Below are positions 32,056 through 41,909 of a DNA stretch of 64,000 nt, piece by piece. Numbering within the stretch: position 1 is the first letter of the stretch; every line of letters begins with the position of its first letter. Source of the DNA: Gammaproteobacteria bacterium (GTDB taxonomy: Bacteria; Pseudomonadota; Gammaproteobacteria; Steroidobacterales; Steroidobacteraceae); contig JANYLM010000041.1 in assembly GCA_025357835.1 (NCBI GenBank), forward strand, positions 1 to 64,000. Direction: 5' to 3'. The translations under genes were made by a program, and so were the position numbers. The notes beneath the pieces are model-generated. The model made no database searches, was not told the origin of the DNA, and saw only the letters and a list, made by a program, of their open reading frames with translations.

Positions 32056-33098
32056 GTTGCGCCCGACTCGGCGAGGCGCCATGCAATGGATTCGCCGCCG
32101 CGATAGGGCACCAATGCGCCATCGCCAAAATCATAGACTTCAGGGGGCACCCAAGACTCCTTGAGCAAAGTAATTGTGTCGTCGTGGCGCGGCAGACCAT
32201 AGAAGTCGGCGCCGAAATGGCCGGCAAACGCTTCCAATCGATCGAGCCGGCCGGCCGATTCGAAAGCCTCTGCGTATAGTTCGATGGCGGCGTGAGCCGT
32301 GAACATGCCGGCGCAGCCGCAGGCATTCTCCTTGCTGGCTTGGCTATGGGGCGCGCTGTCGGTACCCAGGAAGAAGCGCGGATTGCCGCCGGTGGCAGCG
32401 CCCAGCAATGCCAGTCGATCGCGCTCGCGCTTCAAAATCGGCAGGCAGTAATAATGCGGCCTGATGCCTCCGGAAAAAATCGCATTTCGGTTGAGCAGCA
32501 GGTGTTGGGGCGTGATGGTCGCGGCGACGCCGGCCCGCGCGTGCGTAACGAATTCAACGGCGTGCACCGTCGTGATGTGCTCTAACACCACGCGCAAACT
32601 GGGAAAGCGCTCGAGCAGCGGCTGCAGCACCGCATCGATGAAATGAGTTTCGCGGTCGAACACATCCACCTCAGGGTGCGGTGATTCGCCGTGCACCAGC
32701 AGCGGCATTCCGGTCTCCTCCATGCGCGCCAGAACCCGGTAAACCTTCGCGATATCGGTGACGCCGGCATCGGAGTGCGTGGTCGCGCCGGCGGGATACA
32801 GCTTGACGCCGTGGATGAATCCAGTGGCGCGTGCGCGATCGATCTCGTCCGGCATGGTGTCATGCGTCAAATAAAGAGTGAGCAGCGGTTCGAAACGCAT
32901 ATGTTCCGGCACAGCGGCCAAGATTCGCGCGCGATACGCGCGTGCCGCCGCCACGGTGGTGATTGCGGGCTTCAGGTTGGGCATCACAATGGCTCGCCCG
33001 AAACGCTGCGCGGTGAATTTCACGACCGCGGCGAGCGCCGCGCCGTCGCGCAGATGCACATGCCAGTCGTCGGGGCGCCGCAGTTTCACAGTATTCAT
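32052..33098 (-). CDS. pyrC: Dihydroorotase (class II)
   Basis: PyrC closes N-carbamoyl-aspartate to dihydroorotate in pyrimidine synthesis. The 348-residue enzyme has the zinc-binding [10 protein letters not shown] motif at the start, [26 protein letters not shown] with the lysine that is carboxylated, [15 protein letters not shown] and [20 protein letters not shown]. Length and motifs match E. coli PyrC (348 residues). It overlaps both neighbours by four bases (ATGA junctions). Confidence 0.96.
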   Translation of the reverse strand: MNTVKLRRPDDWHVHLRDGAALAAVVKFTAQRFGRAIVMPNLKPAITTVAAARAYRARILAAVPEHMRFEPLLTLYLTHDTMPDEIDRARATGFIHGVKLYPAGATTHSDAGVTDIAKVYRVLARMEETGMPLLVHGESPHPEVDVFDRETHFIDAVLQPLLERFPSLRVVLEHITTVHAVEFVTHARAGVAATITPQHLLLNRNAIFSGGIRPHYYCLPILKRERDRLALLGAATGGNPRFFLGTDSAPHSQASKENACGCAGMFTAHAAIELYAEAFESAGRLDRLEAFAGHFGADFYGLPRHDDTITLLKESWVPPEVYDFGDGALVPYRGGESIAWRLAESGAT

Positions 33099-34615
33099 TT
33101 GCGAGTGAGCGCAGGTGGGGGCGGCCAGCCACGGCGCAGCAAGTCCAGCGTGTAGCGCACGCCGAATCCCGTGATTTCCGTGGCGATGTGGCCCAGTCCG
33201 CCGTGGCGCGAGCCCGCCGCCAGATCAAGGTGCAGCCAGGCGATTTCCTTAGGTACGAATCGACTTAGAAAGCGTGCCGCCAAGATGTGATCGCCCTTGC
33301 CCTCGGTTGCACACTGCAATATGTCCGCAACGCTGCTCTCCAGGTCCGTGTCGAAGTCGGCATCCATGGGAAAGCACCAAACGCGCTCGCCGCTGGCGCT
33401 GCCGGCGGATTCGATCAGGTCGCGCGCTTCGGGGCGGTTGGTGAACGCACCGCTGTAGCGTTCGGTGAGCGCATAGACGCATGCGCCCGTGAGTGTGGCG
33501 TAGTCGATGATGGCGCGCGGCTTCCTGGCGGCGGCAAGACTGAGCGCATCTGCCAGAACCATGCGGCCCTCGGCATCGGTGTGGATTACTTGAATGGTGG
33601 TGCCGTTGTGGGCACGCACCACGTCCTGCGGTTTGTAGGCAAGCGGGCCGATGCTGTTTTCCGTGATCGCCAGCCAGCAATCTACGGCCAAGGGCGATCG
33701 CATGGCATGCAGCGCGTACAGGCTGCCCACAGCGACGGCGCTGCCTTCCATGTCGGTGTGCATGTCCAGCATGCCCTTGTGCGGCTTCAAGTTCGTCCCG
33801 CCGGTGTCGAAACAAATGCCCTTGCCGACCAGGCTCAACGCGGGCGCCGTGGCGCCGCGCGGGCGGTAGGCTAGGTGTGCGATGCCCGCATCGCGCTTGG
33901 CGTTGCCGCGTGACACTGCGAGAAACGCGCCGGCACCCAGGCGCTTGAGTTCCGTTTCGCCGTAGAATTTGAAGCCGAGCTTCAGGCGCCGCGAAAGCTC
34001 CTGCAAAAAGCGCCGATAGCCGCGCGCGTCGAGGGTGCTGGGGGGCAGCGCCGTCAGCCAGCGGGCCAGGTTGTTGCCGGCGGCTGTCGCCAGCGTCAGA
34101 TCGAGCTCAGGCAATTTTCTTCCCGACGCAATATCGATGCTCGTCAGGCGTTTGCGCGCTTTCGGTTTACTCTTGAACGACGCAAAGCGAAATGCAGCAG
34201 CTTCGAGCGCGGCGACGGTGGCATTCAAGGTCGCATTCGCCGCTTCCGCGGTGCAGCCTTGGCTCCACAGCAGCAGGGTCTGCGGTTCACCGTCCAATGC
34301 GCTGCGCGCGAGCTTGCCGGCCGCCTGCAAACGTTCGAACGTGCTGGCCGCGTCGGCCAAGCACGCCACGATCAACAGCGTCTGCGCGCGCGTACCTACT
34401 CTGAGATGAAAACAATCGCCGGCTTTGCGTACCTTGTGTGCGAACAGCTCGCGCAGCACGGCGCCGTGCGGCAAAGCCCGCCAGTCCGCCTCGTCGGGCG
34501 TGAGCGGCAAAAACACCAAGGCGCTGGAATAGCGGGCGAGCCGCGACACGGTTACCGCTGCGCCAATTTGGCGCACGGGCACCAGTAGCTGGTCTAAGGG
34601 CAAGCGAGTGGGCAT
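33095..34615 (-). CDS. Leucyl aminopeptidase family protein (M17)
   Basis: The enzyme removes N-terminal residues from peptides using two metals. From Met 34615 the protein has 506 residues. The N-terminal macro-like domain (1-160) is divergent; the catalytic part has VGKGICFDTGGTNLKPHKGM, DMEGSAVAVGSLYALH and IHTDAEGRMVLADALS, the metal and lysine residues of the M17 family. It is not the longest typical PepA and has some unusual substitutions (HTDAEGR for NTDAEGR), so it may be a PepB-like paralogue. It leads the pyrC-rnt operon and is divergent from aceE. Confidence 0.88.
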   Translation of the reverse strand: MPTRLPLDQLLVPVRQIGAAVTVSRLARYSSALVFLPLTPDEADWRALPHGAVLRELFAHKVRKAGDCFHLRVGTRAQTLLIVACLADAASTFERLQAAGKLARSALDGEPQTLLLWSQGCTAEAANATLNATVAALEAAAFRFASFKSKPKARKRLTSIDIASGRKLPELDLTLATAAGNNLARWLTALPPSTLDARGYRRFLQELSRRLKLGFKFYGETELKRLGAGAFLAVSRGNAKRDAGIAHLAYRPRGATAPALSLVGKGICFDTGGTNLKPHKGMLDMHTDMEGSAVAVGSLYALHAMRSPLAVDCWLAITENSIGPLAYKPQDVVRAHNGTTIQVIHTDAEGRMVLADALSLAAARKPRAIIDYATLTGACVYALTERYSGAFTNRPEARDLIESAGSASGERVWCFPMDADFDTDLESSVADILQCATEGKGDHILAARFLSRFVPKEIAWLHLDLAAGSRHGGLGHIATEITGFGVRYTLDLLRRGWPPPPALTRK

Positions 34616-34760
34616 ATCGTGAAACCGCAAGCCTATCCCTTGCTTGACCGTGAAAAACCAAACCCCGAAGATAGCGCTGTTTGACAACGCAGTGGCAGTT
34701 AGCGCAGCGGCGCTGTAACGTGCCTGCCATCTTAACAGGACACGTGGGCGTGTGCATTTT

Positions 34761-37424
34761 ATGACTCAACAATCGCCGTTCGAAGACATTGATCCCATTG
34801 AAACGCAGGAGTGGCTGGAATCCATCGATTCCGTCCTGCGTGCGCAGGGCCCGGAACGTGCGCATTTTCTGCTTGAAAAACTAGTGGACTTCACGCGGCG
34901 TTCCGGTACGTACCTGCCCTTCAAGCCCAATACTGCCTACCTCAATACCATCTCCAAGGCGCAGCAGCCGGATTATCCCGGCGATCGATCCCTGGAGCGG
35001 CGCAACGAGGCCTATATACGCTGGAACGCGCTCGCCATGGTGGTGCAGGCGAATCGCTTGAATTCGGAATACGGCGGCCACATCGCTTCGTATGCGTCGG
35101 CGGCCACTCTGTACGAGGTTGGATTCAATCATTTTTGGCGGGCCAAGAGCGCGGCCCATCCCGGCGACATGATTTTTGTGCAAGGGCATTCGAGCCCCGG
35201 AATCTACGCGCGCGCATACCTGGAAGGCCGTTTAGACGAGAGCCAGCTGCTGCGCTTTCGCCAGGAAGTCAAAGGCGGGGGGTTGTCGTCCTATCCGCAC
35301 CCCTGGTTGATGCCGGATTTTTGGCAATTCCCCACGGTGTCAATGGGATTGGGTCCGATGACGGCGATTTTCCAGGCCCGTTTCGTGCGTTATCTGGAAC
35401 ATCGCGGCATCGTCCCGCCTTCCGACCGTAAGGTGTGGGCGTTTCTCGGCGACGGCGAAATGGACGAGCCCGAGTCCATGGGCGCGCTAACCATGCCGGT
35501 GCGCGAGAAACTCGACAATCTCATTTTCGTAATCAATTGCAATTTGCAGCGCCTTGACGGCCCGGTGCGCGGCAACGGCAAAATCATTCAAGAACTCGAA
35601 GCCGCATTCCTGGGGGCGGGTTGGAATGTCATCAAAGTGCTGTGGGGTTCGCGCTGGGATCCTCTGCTCGAGCGAGATCAAAAAGGCTTGCTCAAGCGAT
35701 TGATGGAAGAATGCGTGGACGGCGAATATCAGAACTTCAAATCCAAGGGCGGCGCCTACACGCGCGAGCATTTCTTCGGCAAGTACCCCGAGCTGAAGGA
35801 AATGGTCGCCAATATGTCGGACGAGGAGATTTGGCATCTTAATCGCGGCGGCCATGATCCGCAAAAAGTGTACGCGGCCTACTCCTCCGCGGTCGCCCAC
35901 AAGGGGGCTCCCACCGTGATATTGGCGAAAACCGTCAAGGGTTTTGGGATGGGAAAGGCGGGTGAGGGTTTGAACTCTGCGCACCAGCAGAAAAAGCTCG
36001 GCGATGAGGCGCTCAAGGAAGTTCGCGATCGCTTCAATATTCAGATCACAGACGAGGAGATCGCCGGGCTGACGTTCAGAAAGCCAGGCAACGACAGCGA
36101 AGAGCTGAAGTATCTGCAGGAGCACCGGGCCGCTCTTGGCGGCTATCTGCCCGCGCGCTATTCCGCCGCGCCGCCCCTGACGGTGCCTCCGCTGGAGGCA
36201 TTCAGCTCGCTTTTGGAAGGCACGGCCGATCGCGAGATATCCACCACCATGGCGCTGGTGCGCATGCTGACCGCCTTGGTCAAGGACAAGAACATCGGCA
36301 AGCACATCGTGCCAATCGTTCCGGACGAGGCGCGGACCTTCGGCATGGAGGGCATGTTTCGGCAGATCGGTATTTATTCGTCGGTCGGGCAGCTCTATAC
36401 GCCGCAGGATGCCGACCAGCTGATGTTTTATCGCGAAGACAAACAGGGGCAGATTCTCGAGGAGGGCATCAATGAGGCTGGTAGCTTGTGCTCCTGGCTG
36501 GCCGCGGCAACGGCGTACTCGAATCACGGCGTGAGCATGGTCCCCTTTTATATTTATTACTCGATGTTCGGCTTTCAGCGCGTCGGGGATTTCATCTGGG
36601 CGGCGGGCGACAGTCAGGCACGCGGATTCCTTGTGGGAGGCACGGCCGGGCGCACCACTCTCGCCGGCGAGGGATTGCAGCATCAGGACGGGCACAGCCA
36701 GCTGGTCGCCACGACGGTTCCTAACTGCGTGGCTTATGATCCGACCTATGCCTATGAACTGGCGGTGATTGTTCAGGATGGGCTGCGGCGAATGTACCAA
36801 GAGCAGGAAAATATCTTTTACTACATCACCTGCATGAATGAGAACTACGCGCACCCGGCCATGCCGGCCGGCGTGGCGCAGGGCATTTTGAGCGGCATGT
36901 ACCTATTGCAAATCGGTGGACGGGGCAAGGTACGGGTGACCCTGTTCGGTTCGGGGACGATTTTGCGCGAGGTCCTGGCGGCGGCCGAACTGCTAGAGAA
37001 GAACTACGGGGTTCCCGCCGACGTCTATTCCGTCACCAGCTTCAGCGAGTTGCGCAAGAACGCTCTAGCGATCGAACGCCGCAACTTGCTGCATCCGAAC
37101 GAGCCACCGACGGGAACCTACATTCAACAGGCTTTAGCGGATCGCGAGGGTCCCTTCGTCGCCGCCACGGACTACGTAAAGACAGTCGCGGACCAGATTC
37201 GCCAATGGATACCCGGCCGATACTCGGTGCTGGGCACGGATGGCTACGGCCGTAGCGACTCCCGCGCGGAGCTGCGGCGCTTCTTCGAAGTGGATCGGCA
37301 CTATGTGACCGTCGCAGCGCTCAAGGCGCTTGCCGACGACGGCAAGATCGACAAGCAGACGGTGACCGACGCCATGCGGTCCTTCGGCATCGATCCGGAA
37401 AAACCCAACCCCCTGTCGGTCTAG
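34761..37424 (+). CDS. aceE: Pyruvate dehydrogenase E1 component (homodimeric)
   Basis: AceE decarboxylates pyruvate with thiamine diphosphate and passes the acetyl group to the lipoyl domain of E2. From ATG 34761 it has 887 residues, the same as E. coli AceE. It carries the SHSSPG-like GHSSPGIYARAYLEGR, LGDGEMDEPESMGALTMPVR with NCNLQRLDGPVRGNGKIIQE (ThDP motif), and GMEGMFRQIGIYSSVGQLYT. GTG 34752 is three codons upstream and is not used. It starts the aceE-aceF-lpd operon, divergent from pepA. No PdhR gene is near. Confidence 0.97.
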   Translation: MTQQSPFEDIDPIETQEWLESIDSVLRAQGPERAHFLLEKLVDFTRRSGTYLPFKPNTAYLNTISKAQQPDYPGDRSLERRNEAYIRWNALAMVVQANRLNSEYGGHIASYASAATLYEVGFNHFWRAKSAAHPGDMIFVQGHSSPGIYARAYLEGRLDESQLLRFRQEVKGGGLSSYPHPWLMPDFWQFPTVSMGLGPMTAIFQARFVRYLEHRGIVPPSDRKVWAFLGDGEMDEPESMGALTMPVREKLDNLIFVINCNLQRLDGPVRGNGKIIQELEAAFLGAGWNVIKVLWGSRWDPLLERDQKGLLKRLMEECVDGEYQNFKSKGGAYTREHFFGKYPELKEMVANMSDEEIWHLNRGGHDPQKVYAAYSSAVAHKGAPTVILAKTVKGFGMGKAGEGLNSAHQQKKLGDEALKEVRDRFNIQITDEEIAGLTFRKPGNDSEELKYLQEHRAALGGYLPARYSAAPPLTVPPLEAFSSLLEGTADREISTTMALVRMLTALVKDKNIGKHIVPIVPDEARTFGMEGMFRQIGIYSSVGQLYTPQDADQLMFYREDKQGQILEEGINEAGSLCSWLAAATAYSNHGVSMVPFYIYYSMFGFQRVGDFIWAAGDSQARGFLVGGTAGRTTLAGEGLQHQDGHSQLVATTVPNCVAYDPTYAYELAVIVQDGLRRMYQEQENIFYYITCMNENYAHPAMPAGVAQGILSGMYLLQIGGRGKVRVTLFGSGTILREVLAAAELLEKNYGVPADVYSVTSFSELRKNALAIERRNLLHPNEPPTGTYIQQALADREGPFVAATDYVKTVADQIRQWIPGRYSVLGTDGYGRSDSRAELRRFFEVDRHYVTVAALKALADDGKIDKQTVTDAMRSFGIDPEKPNPLSV

Positions 37425-37431
37425 GCATATC

Positions 37432-38769
37432 GTGACTAACCCAATAGAAGTTATGGTTCCCGACATCGGCGGTTTCAAAGACGTCAGCGTCATCGACGTT
37501 CTGGTCAAGGACGGCCAACGGGTCGACAAAGAAGCGCCCTTGATCACGATCGAAACGGAGAAGGCGGCCATGGACGTGCCGGCGCCGACGGCAGGGCGCA
37601 TCACACAAGTTAAGCTCAAGCAGGGCGATAAGGTGTCTCAAGGGTCGCTGATCCTGCTCATGGAGCCCGATGCGGCGCCCGCCGCGGTCTCGTCGGCATC
37701 TGCTGCGCCCAGAGCGCCCGCACAAAATCCAACCCCCAAGCCGGTCGCTGCGTCGGCCACGCTTGACGCCGCATCCATCGCCGCATCCATCGCCGCGACC
37801 ACGGCGCCCGCCGCGGCCCCGCCACCGGCCGCGCGCGCCTTGCTGTCGATCGACGAAGTGGCATTCTCAAAAGCCTACGCTAGTCCTTCGGTGCGCAAAT
37901 TCGCGCGTGAACTGGGCGCCGACTTGAGCCGGATCAGCGGAACCGGCCACAAAGGCCGTATCACACAAGACGATGTCAAAGCCCATGTTAAGAGCATTCT
38001 GACGGCGCCTGCGCCTTTGGGCGCGGCTCCGGCTTCGCCACTGCCCAAGGTGCCGGTGGTGGATTTCGCATCGTTTGGGGCCATCGAAATCAAACCCTTG
38101 TCGCGCATTCAGCGAATTTCCGGGTCGCGACTCCAGGCGAGCTGGATTAATCTGCCGCATGTGACGCAGCACGAGGACGCGGATATCACCGATCTCGAAG
38201 CTGCGCGTATTGCGCTGAAAAGCAAGGCGTCCGAACAAGGTGTACGGCTCACGCCGCTGGTATTCATCATCAAAGCCTGTCTGTTGGCCTTGAAAGAATT
38301 TCCACGGTTCAATTCCTCGCTGGATTCGAGCGGCGAGAATCTGGTTTTCAAGAAATATTTCAACATCGGCTTCGCGGCCGATACGCCAAATGGTTTGGTG
38401 GTACCCGTCATCGCGAACGCCGACCGGCTCAATGTCTATGAGATTGCGCGTACCCTGGCGGCCATGTCGGAAAAGGCACGGGCCGGCAAATTGAAAAATA
38501 CCGAGATGCAGGGCGGAACATTTACGATCTCGAGTCTGGGCGGCATCGGCGGCACGGCGTTCACTCCCATCATCAACGCGCCGGAAGTCGCGATCCTGGG
38601 CGTATCGAAATCCAGCCAGAAACCTGTATACGAGAGCGGCGCATTCCTGCCGCGGCTGATGTTGCCACTGTCGTTGTCTTATGATCATCGGGTTATCGAC
38701 GGCGCCGAAGCGGCGCGTTTCGTGGTGTATCTCGCCAAAACGCTAGCCGATGTCAAGGCATTGCTGTGA
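37432..38769 (+). CDS. aceF: Dihydrolipoamide acetyltransferase, pyruvate dehydrogenase E2
   Basis: E2 carries the acetyl group on lipoyllysine and transfers it to CoA. The start is GTG 37432 (VTNPIEVMVPDIGG), 7 bases after aceE. The 445-residue protein has one lipoyl domain (about 1-78; ETEKAAMDVPAP with the lysine), an Ala/Pro-rich linker (about 80-130), a peripheral subunit-binding domain (about 145-180; SPSVRKFARELGADLSRISG) and the catalytic core (about 215-445; HRVIDGAEAARF near the end with the catalytic His). E. coli has three lipoyl domains; one here is the simpler form. Lipoylation also occurs on the Lpd N-terminal domain. Confidence 0.96.
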   Translation: MTNPIEVMVPDIGGFKDVSVIDVLVKDGQRVDKEAPLITIETEKAAMDVPAPTAGRITQVKLKQGDKVSQGSLILLMEPDAAPAAVSSASAAPRAPAQNPTPKPVAASATLDAASIAASIAATTAPAAAPPPAARALLSIDEVAFSKAYASPSVRKFARELGADLSRISGTGHKGRITQDDVKAHVKSILTAPAPLGAAPASPLPKVPVVDFASFGAIEIKPLSRIQRISGSRLQASWINLPHVTQHEDADITDLEAARIALKSKASEQGVRLTPLVFIIKACLLALKEFPRFNSSLDSSGENLVFKKYFNIGFAADTPNGLVVPVIANADRLNVYEIARTLAAMSEKARAGKLKNTEMQGGTFTISSLGGIGGTAFTPIINAPEVAILGVSKSSQKPVYESGAFLPRLMLPLSLSYDHRVIDGAEAARFVVYLAKTLADVKALL

Positions 38770-40580
38770 GCCTCGTCGAGGTACGCGTTCCTGAACTCGG
38801 CGATGCCAAGGCAGTCAATGTAGTCGATGTCTTGGTGAAGAAAGGCAGCGAGATTCGAATCGATGATCCGCTGATAACGCTCGAGACCGAGAAGGCCTCG
38901 ATGGACGTGCCGTCACCGGTGAACGGTGTCGTCAATTCCATCGAACTTAAGAAGGGCGACGAAGTATCGGCGGGGGCGTTGATCGCCACCGTGCAAGTGG
39001 CCGAGGCGGCGGTAATGGCCGCTGGCTCATCGGCACCCACAGCGTCGCAGACGGATGCGATCGCTACGGCACCCGCTGTGGGTGGCGCTGGGACCTCGCC
39101 GCTAGCGCCGGCCGCAGCAGGCGGCCGTGGCGTTGCGGGCAGCGCTGCCGCCCGAGGTGGTGCGGCTGCCGCGCCGCCGGGAGCGGTCGAATTGGTGGTG
39201 CTGGGCGCGGGCGTGGGAGGCTACACTGCCGCATTCAGGGCCGCTGATTTGGGGCTCAAAGTAACGCTGATCGAGCGCTGGCCGGTGTTGGGCGGAGTGT
39301 GCCTGAATGTCGGTTGCATCCCTTCCAAGGCGCTACTGCACGCGGCCAAGGTGATCGAGGACGCCGCCGACATGGCCGCCTCCGGAATTGTATTCGGGCC
39401 GCCGCAAATCGATCGTGACCGTCTGCGTGCGTGGAAAAACAAGGTGGTCACGAAATTGACCAATGGCCTCTCTGTGCTGGCCAAGCAGCGCAAAGTGGAG
39501 GTGATTCGGGGTGAGGCCAAGTTCTCCGGACCTTTTTCTCTGCAAGTGCAAGCAGCGGGCGGCTCGCGCCGAGTCGATTTCAAGCAGTGCATCATCGCGG
39601 CGGGCTCGGAGTCGGCGCGTCTGCCGGGACTGCCGCGCGATCCCCGTGTCATCGATTCGTCGGAAGCGCTGGAATTGCCGCTCGACTGTCGACGGCTGCT
39701 GGTGATCGGCGGCGGCATCATCGGCTTGGAAATGGCCTGCGTTTACGACGCGCTCGGTGTGCGGGTCACGGTGGTGGAATTGAGCGATGGATTGATGCCG
39801 GGCACGGATCGAGATCTGGTGCGGCCTTTGCAGAAGCGAATCGAAAAGCGTTATGAGCGAATTTTGCTCGGCACGAAAGTCGCCAAACTCGAGACCAGTG
39901 CTGCGGGCCTGCGCGCGACTTTCGACGGGCCCGATGCGCCGGAGCCGCAGCTGTTCGACCGGGTGCTGGTGGCGGTGGGGCGTACCGCCAACGGCAACGC
40001 GGCCAATGCCGCTGCCGCCGGCGTTGCGGTCAGCCCGCGCGGCATCATTACAGTCGACAAGCAGATGCGTACCAATGTGCCGCATATATTTGCGATCGGC
40101 GATGTGATCGGCGCGCCGATGCTGGCGCACAAGGCAGCGCACGAAGGCAAGGTGGCGGCGGAAGTGGCTGCCGGACAGAACTCGGCTTTCGATGCGCGCT
40201 GCATTCCCTCGGTGGCCTACACCGACCCGGAAATCGCATGGGTGGGGATCAACGAGACCGAAGCGAAGGCGCAGAACATCGAGTACGGCAAGGGCCTATT
40301 TCCCTGGGCCGCCAGCGGCCGCTCCCTGGCCTTGAATCGCGATGAGGGCTTTACCAAATTATTGTTCGACAAGCAGACCCATAGAATCATCGGCGCGGGG
40401 ATAGTCGGGACCAACGCCGGCGACTTGATCGCCGAAGTAGCGCTCGCGATTGAAATGGGTGCCGATGCGGCCGACATCGGTTTGACCATCCACGCTCATC
40501 CCACGCTGTCGGAAACCGTCGCGTTCGCGGCCGAGGCCTTCGAGGGTACTTTAACGGATCTCTACATTCCAAAGCGGTAG
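38766..40580 (+). CDS. lpdA: Dihydrolipoamide dehydrogenase with N-terminal lipoyl domain
   Basis: This enzyme reoxidises the dihydrolipoyl arms with FAD and NAD+. The GTG start at 38766 overlaps the aceF stop (GTGA). The 604-residue protein has a lipoyl domain (about 1-78; ETEKASMDVPSP), an Ala/Gly/Ser-rich linker (about 80-138), then the FAD-disulfide oxidoreductase: LGAGVGGYTAAFRAADLG, the redox disulfide GGVCLNVGCIPSKALLH, NAD site LLVIGGGIIGLEMACVYDAL, and the C-terminal HAHPTLSETVAFAAEAFEG with catalytic His. Fused lipoyl domains on Lpd are known in several proteobacteria. Confidence 0.95.
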   Translation: MSLVEVRVPELGDAKAVNVVDVLVKKGSEIRIDDPLITLETEKASMDVPSPVNGVVNSIELKKGDEVSAGALIATVQVAEAAVMAAGSSAPTASQTDAIATAPAVGGAGTSPLAPAAAGGRGVAGSAAARGGAAAAPPGAVELVVLGAGVGGYTAAFRAADLGLKVTLIERWPVLGGVCLNVGCIPSKALLHAAKVIEDAADMAASGIVFGPPQIDRDRLRAWKNKVVTKLTNGLSVLAKQRKVEVIRGEAKFSGPFSLQVQAAGGSRRVDFKQCIIAAGSESARLPGLPRDPRVIDSSEALELPLDCRRLLVIGGGIIGLEMACVYDALGVRVTVVELSDGLMPGTDRDLVRPLQKRIEKRYERILLGTKVAKLETSAAGLRATFDGPDAPEPQLFDRVLVAVGRTANGNAANAAAAGVAVSPRGIITVDKQMRTNVPHIFAIGDVIGAPMLAHKAAHEGKVAAEVAAGQNSAFDARCIPSVAYTDPEIAWVGINETEAKAQNIEYGKGLFPWAASGRSLALNRDEGFTKLLFDKQTHRIIGAGIVGTNAGDLIAEVALAIEMGADAADIGLTIHAHPTLSETVAFAAEAFEGTLTDLYIPKR

Positions 40581-40589
40581 CGCGCACCC

Positions 40590-41132
40590 ATGCCATCCAT
40601 CCGCGCTACCGCCTTCTCGTTGTTTCTCGCGCTTGCGTCGGCGGGCGCGATACCATTGGCGGGTGCCGGCGATGCCTGTCTGGATTTCAAGTGGGATGTG
40701 AGCAAGGAGCGGGCACTGTTTGTCGGGACACCAGCTGTGTTAAACACCGGCAAGGAGCCGCTGTCCGCGCCCGTGGTCGTGCCGAATCGCCTGTACAAGC
40801 TTAGGCTCAACCGCCAGGATCGAGTGGCATTCTCCGTATCTCCCGCCAAAAAACCGGCGACCACCACGGGGTTCGCCGGTGTCGCGACGCTAAAAATCCT
40901 GGCGCCGGGCAGCTACCGCATTGCGGTCGACCTGCCGCTGTGGATGGACGTCGCTGCAAATGGGGCCCTGGTGCCGGCCAAGGATTTCGAAACGCAGCAC
41001 AGCTGCGGTCCGCCGCATAAGATCGTGGAGTTCGACCTGGCCACGGTGCAGCCCTTCGTGCTGCAGTTCAGCAACGCGGCGGACGAAAACGTCTTGCTCA
41101 CCGTCACTGCATCGCCGCCCCGGAAATATTGA
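40590..41132 (+). CDS. Secreted protein of unknown function
   Basis: The 180-residue protein has a signal peptide (MPSIRATAFSLFLALASAGA, cleavage near GAG). The mature domain is beta-rich (FAGVATLKILAPGSYRIAVD, SAPVVVPNRLYKLRLNRQD) and has two cysteines (DACLDFKWDV and HSCGPPHK) that may form a disulfide. No family can be named with confidence. It begins 9 bases after lpdA and ends 13 bases before the ModE-like gene, so it may be read through from the aceE operon. Periplasmic location is inferred. Confidence 0.72.
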   Translation: MPSIRATAFSLFLALASAGAIPLAGAGDACLDFKWDVSKERALFVGTPAVLNTGKEPLSAPVVVPNRLYKLRLNRQDRVAFSVSPAKKPATTTGFAGVATLKILAPGSYRIAVDLPLWMDVAANGALVPAKDFETQHSCGPPHKIVEFDLATVQPFVLQFSNAADENVLLTVTASPPRKY

Positions 41133-41145
41133 CGAGAGCGCCGTC

Positions 41146-41556
41146 GTGACCACTGCCCTCAAAGTGCGATTTCGGGTCGACTTCGGCAGCCGCTGTTCCA
41201 TCGGGATCGGCAAGGTCGAGCTTCTCGAAGGCATTGCACGCACCGGCTCGTTATCGTGCGCGGCGCGCGAGATGCAGATGAGCTACCGGCGCGCCTGGCT
41301 GCTGCTCGAGGACATGAACATCAGTTTCGACAGCCCGGTGTCCCGAGCCAGCGTGGGAGGGCGTGGCGGCGGCGGAGTGGTGCTGACCCCATTCGGTACG
41401 CGCTTAGTGGCGGGATATCGTCACTTGGAATCCCGACTACCACCTCTTGCCGGCGCCTGCTTGGAAGAAGTCGGCCACCACGCCAAAGCCGGCAGCTCCA
41501 AGCGAACCATTCGGACCGCATCCATCAAGCGAAAATCTCCGGCCCGAACGCGTTGA
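41146..41556 (+). CDS. ModE-N-type winged-helix regulator
   Basis: The GTG start at 41146 gives 136 residues. The core (SIGIGKVELLEGIARTGSLS and AAREMQMSYRRAWLLLEDMN) is the winged-helix domain found at the N-terminus of ModE molybdate regulators and similar small LysR-like proteins, ending with GGRGGGGVVLTPFGTRLVAG. The C-terminal molybdate-binding (mop) domains are absent, so it represents the short form. No molybdate transport gene is visible. It follows the secreted protein by 13 bases. Confidence 0.8.
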   Translation: MTTALKVRFRVDFGSRCSIGIGKVELLEGIARTGSLSCAAREMQMSYRRAWLLLEDMNISFDSPVSRASVGGRGGGGVVLTPFGTRLVAGYRHLESRLPPLAGACLEEVGHHAKAGSSKRTIRTASIKRKSPARTR

Positions 41557-41585
41557 GGCGGACGCAGGCCCCGGAACACGCGGGC

Positions 41586-41852
41586 TCAGGGCGCGGCGAT
41601 GCAGTTCTTTAGAAAGGAGGCTTTCTCGGCAGCTACCAGTTTGCGTGTTTTGGCGTCCTTGAGGCAGGTGGTGCGCTTGGCATGCCTTGCGGCCGCGTCG
41701 CCAGAGACCGAGGCAGCGGGCTTTCCCGCGGACGCCTGAGGGGCGGCCGATACCGTGCTCGCCGGGGCGTCGCTTGCCGGCGCGGAAGTAAATCCGGCGA
41801 CTACGGCCGATATGCTGAGGCAGATAGCGGCCGCCACGCTTGAATATCGCAT
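41586..41852 (-). CDS. PsiF-repeat-like small secreted protein
   Basis: The product has 88 residues: a signal peptide (MRYSSVAAAICLSISAVVAG), a low-complexity Ala/Ser/Pro linker and a C-terminal motif TCLKDAKTRKLVAAEKASFL plus KNC matching the PsiF repeat (Cys-x-x-x-Ala ... Leu ... Phe ... Cys). PsiF is a phosphate-starvation-inducible small protein of unknown role. Only one repeat is present. It is isolated between a plus-strand gene and a minus-strand operon. Confidence 0.6.
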   Translation of the reverse strand: MRYSSVAAAICLSISAVVAGFTSAPASDAPASTVSAAPQASAGKPAASVSGDAAARHAKRTTCLKDAKTRKLVAAEKASFLKNCIAAP

Positions 41853-41909
41853 TGACCCGAGAATAGCGCGCGCCGCTAACCATGCCGATGAAGCGTGGAT
41901 GAAACTTGC

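Noticed and set aside
35487-36854. 455-residue open frame antisense to aceE
   Set aside because: Fully inside aceE on the other strand; no known motifs.
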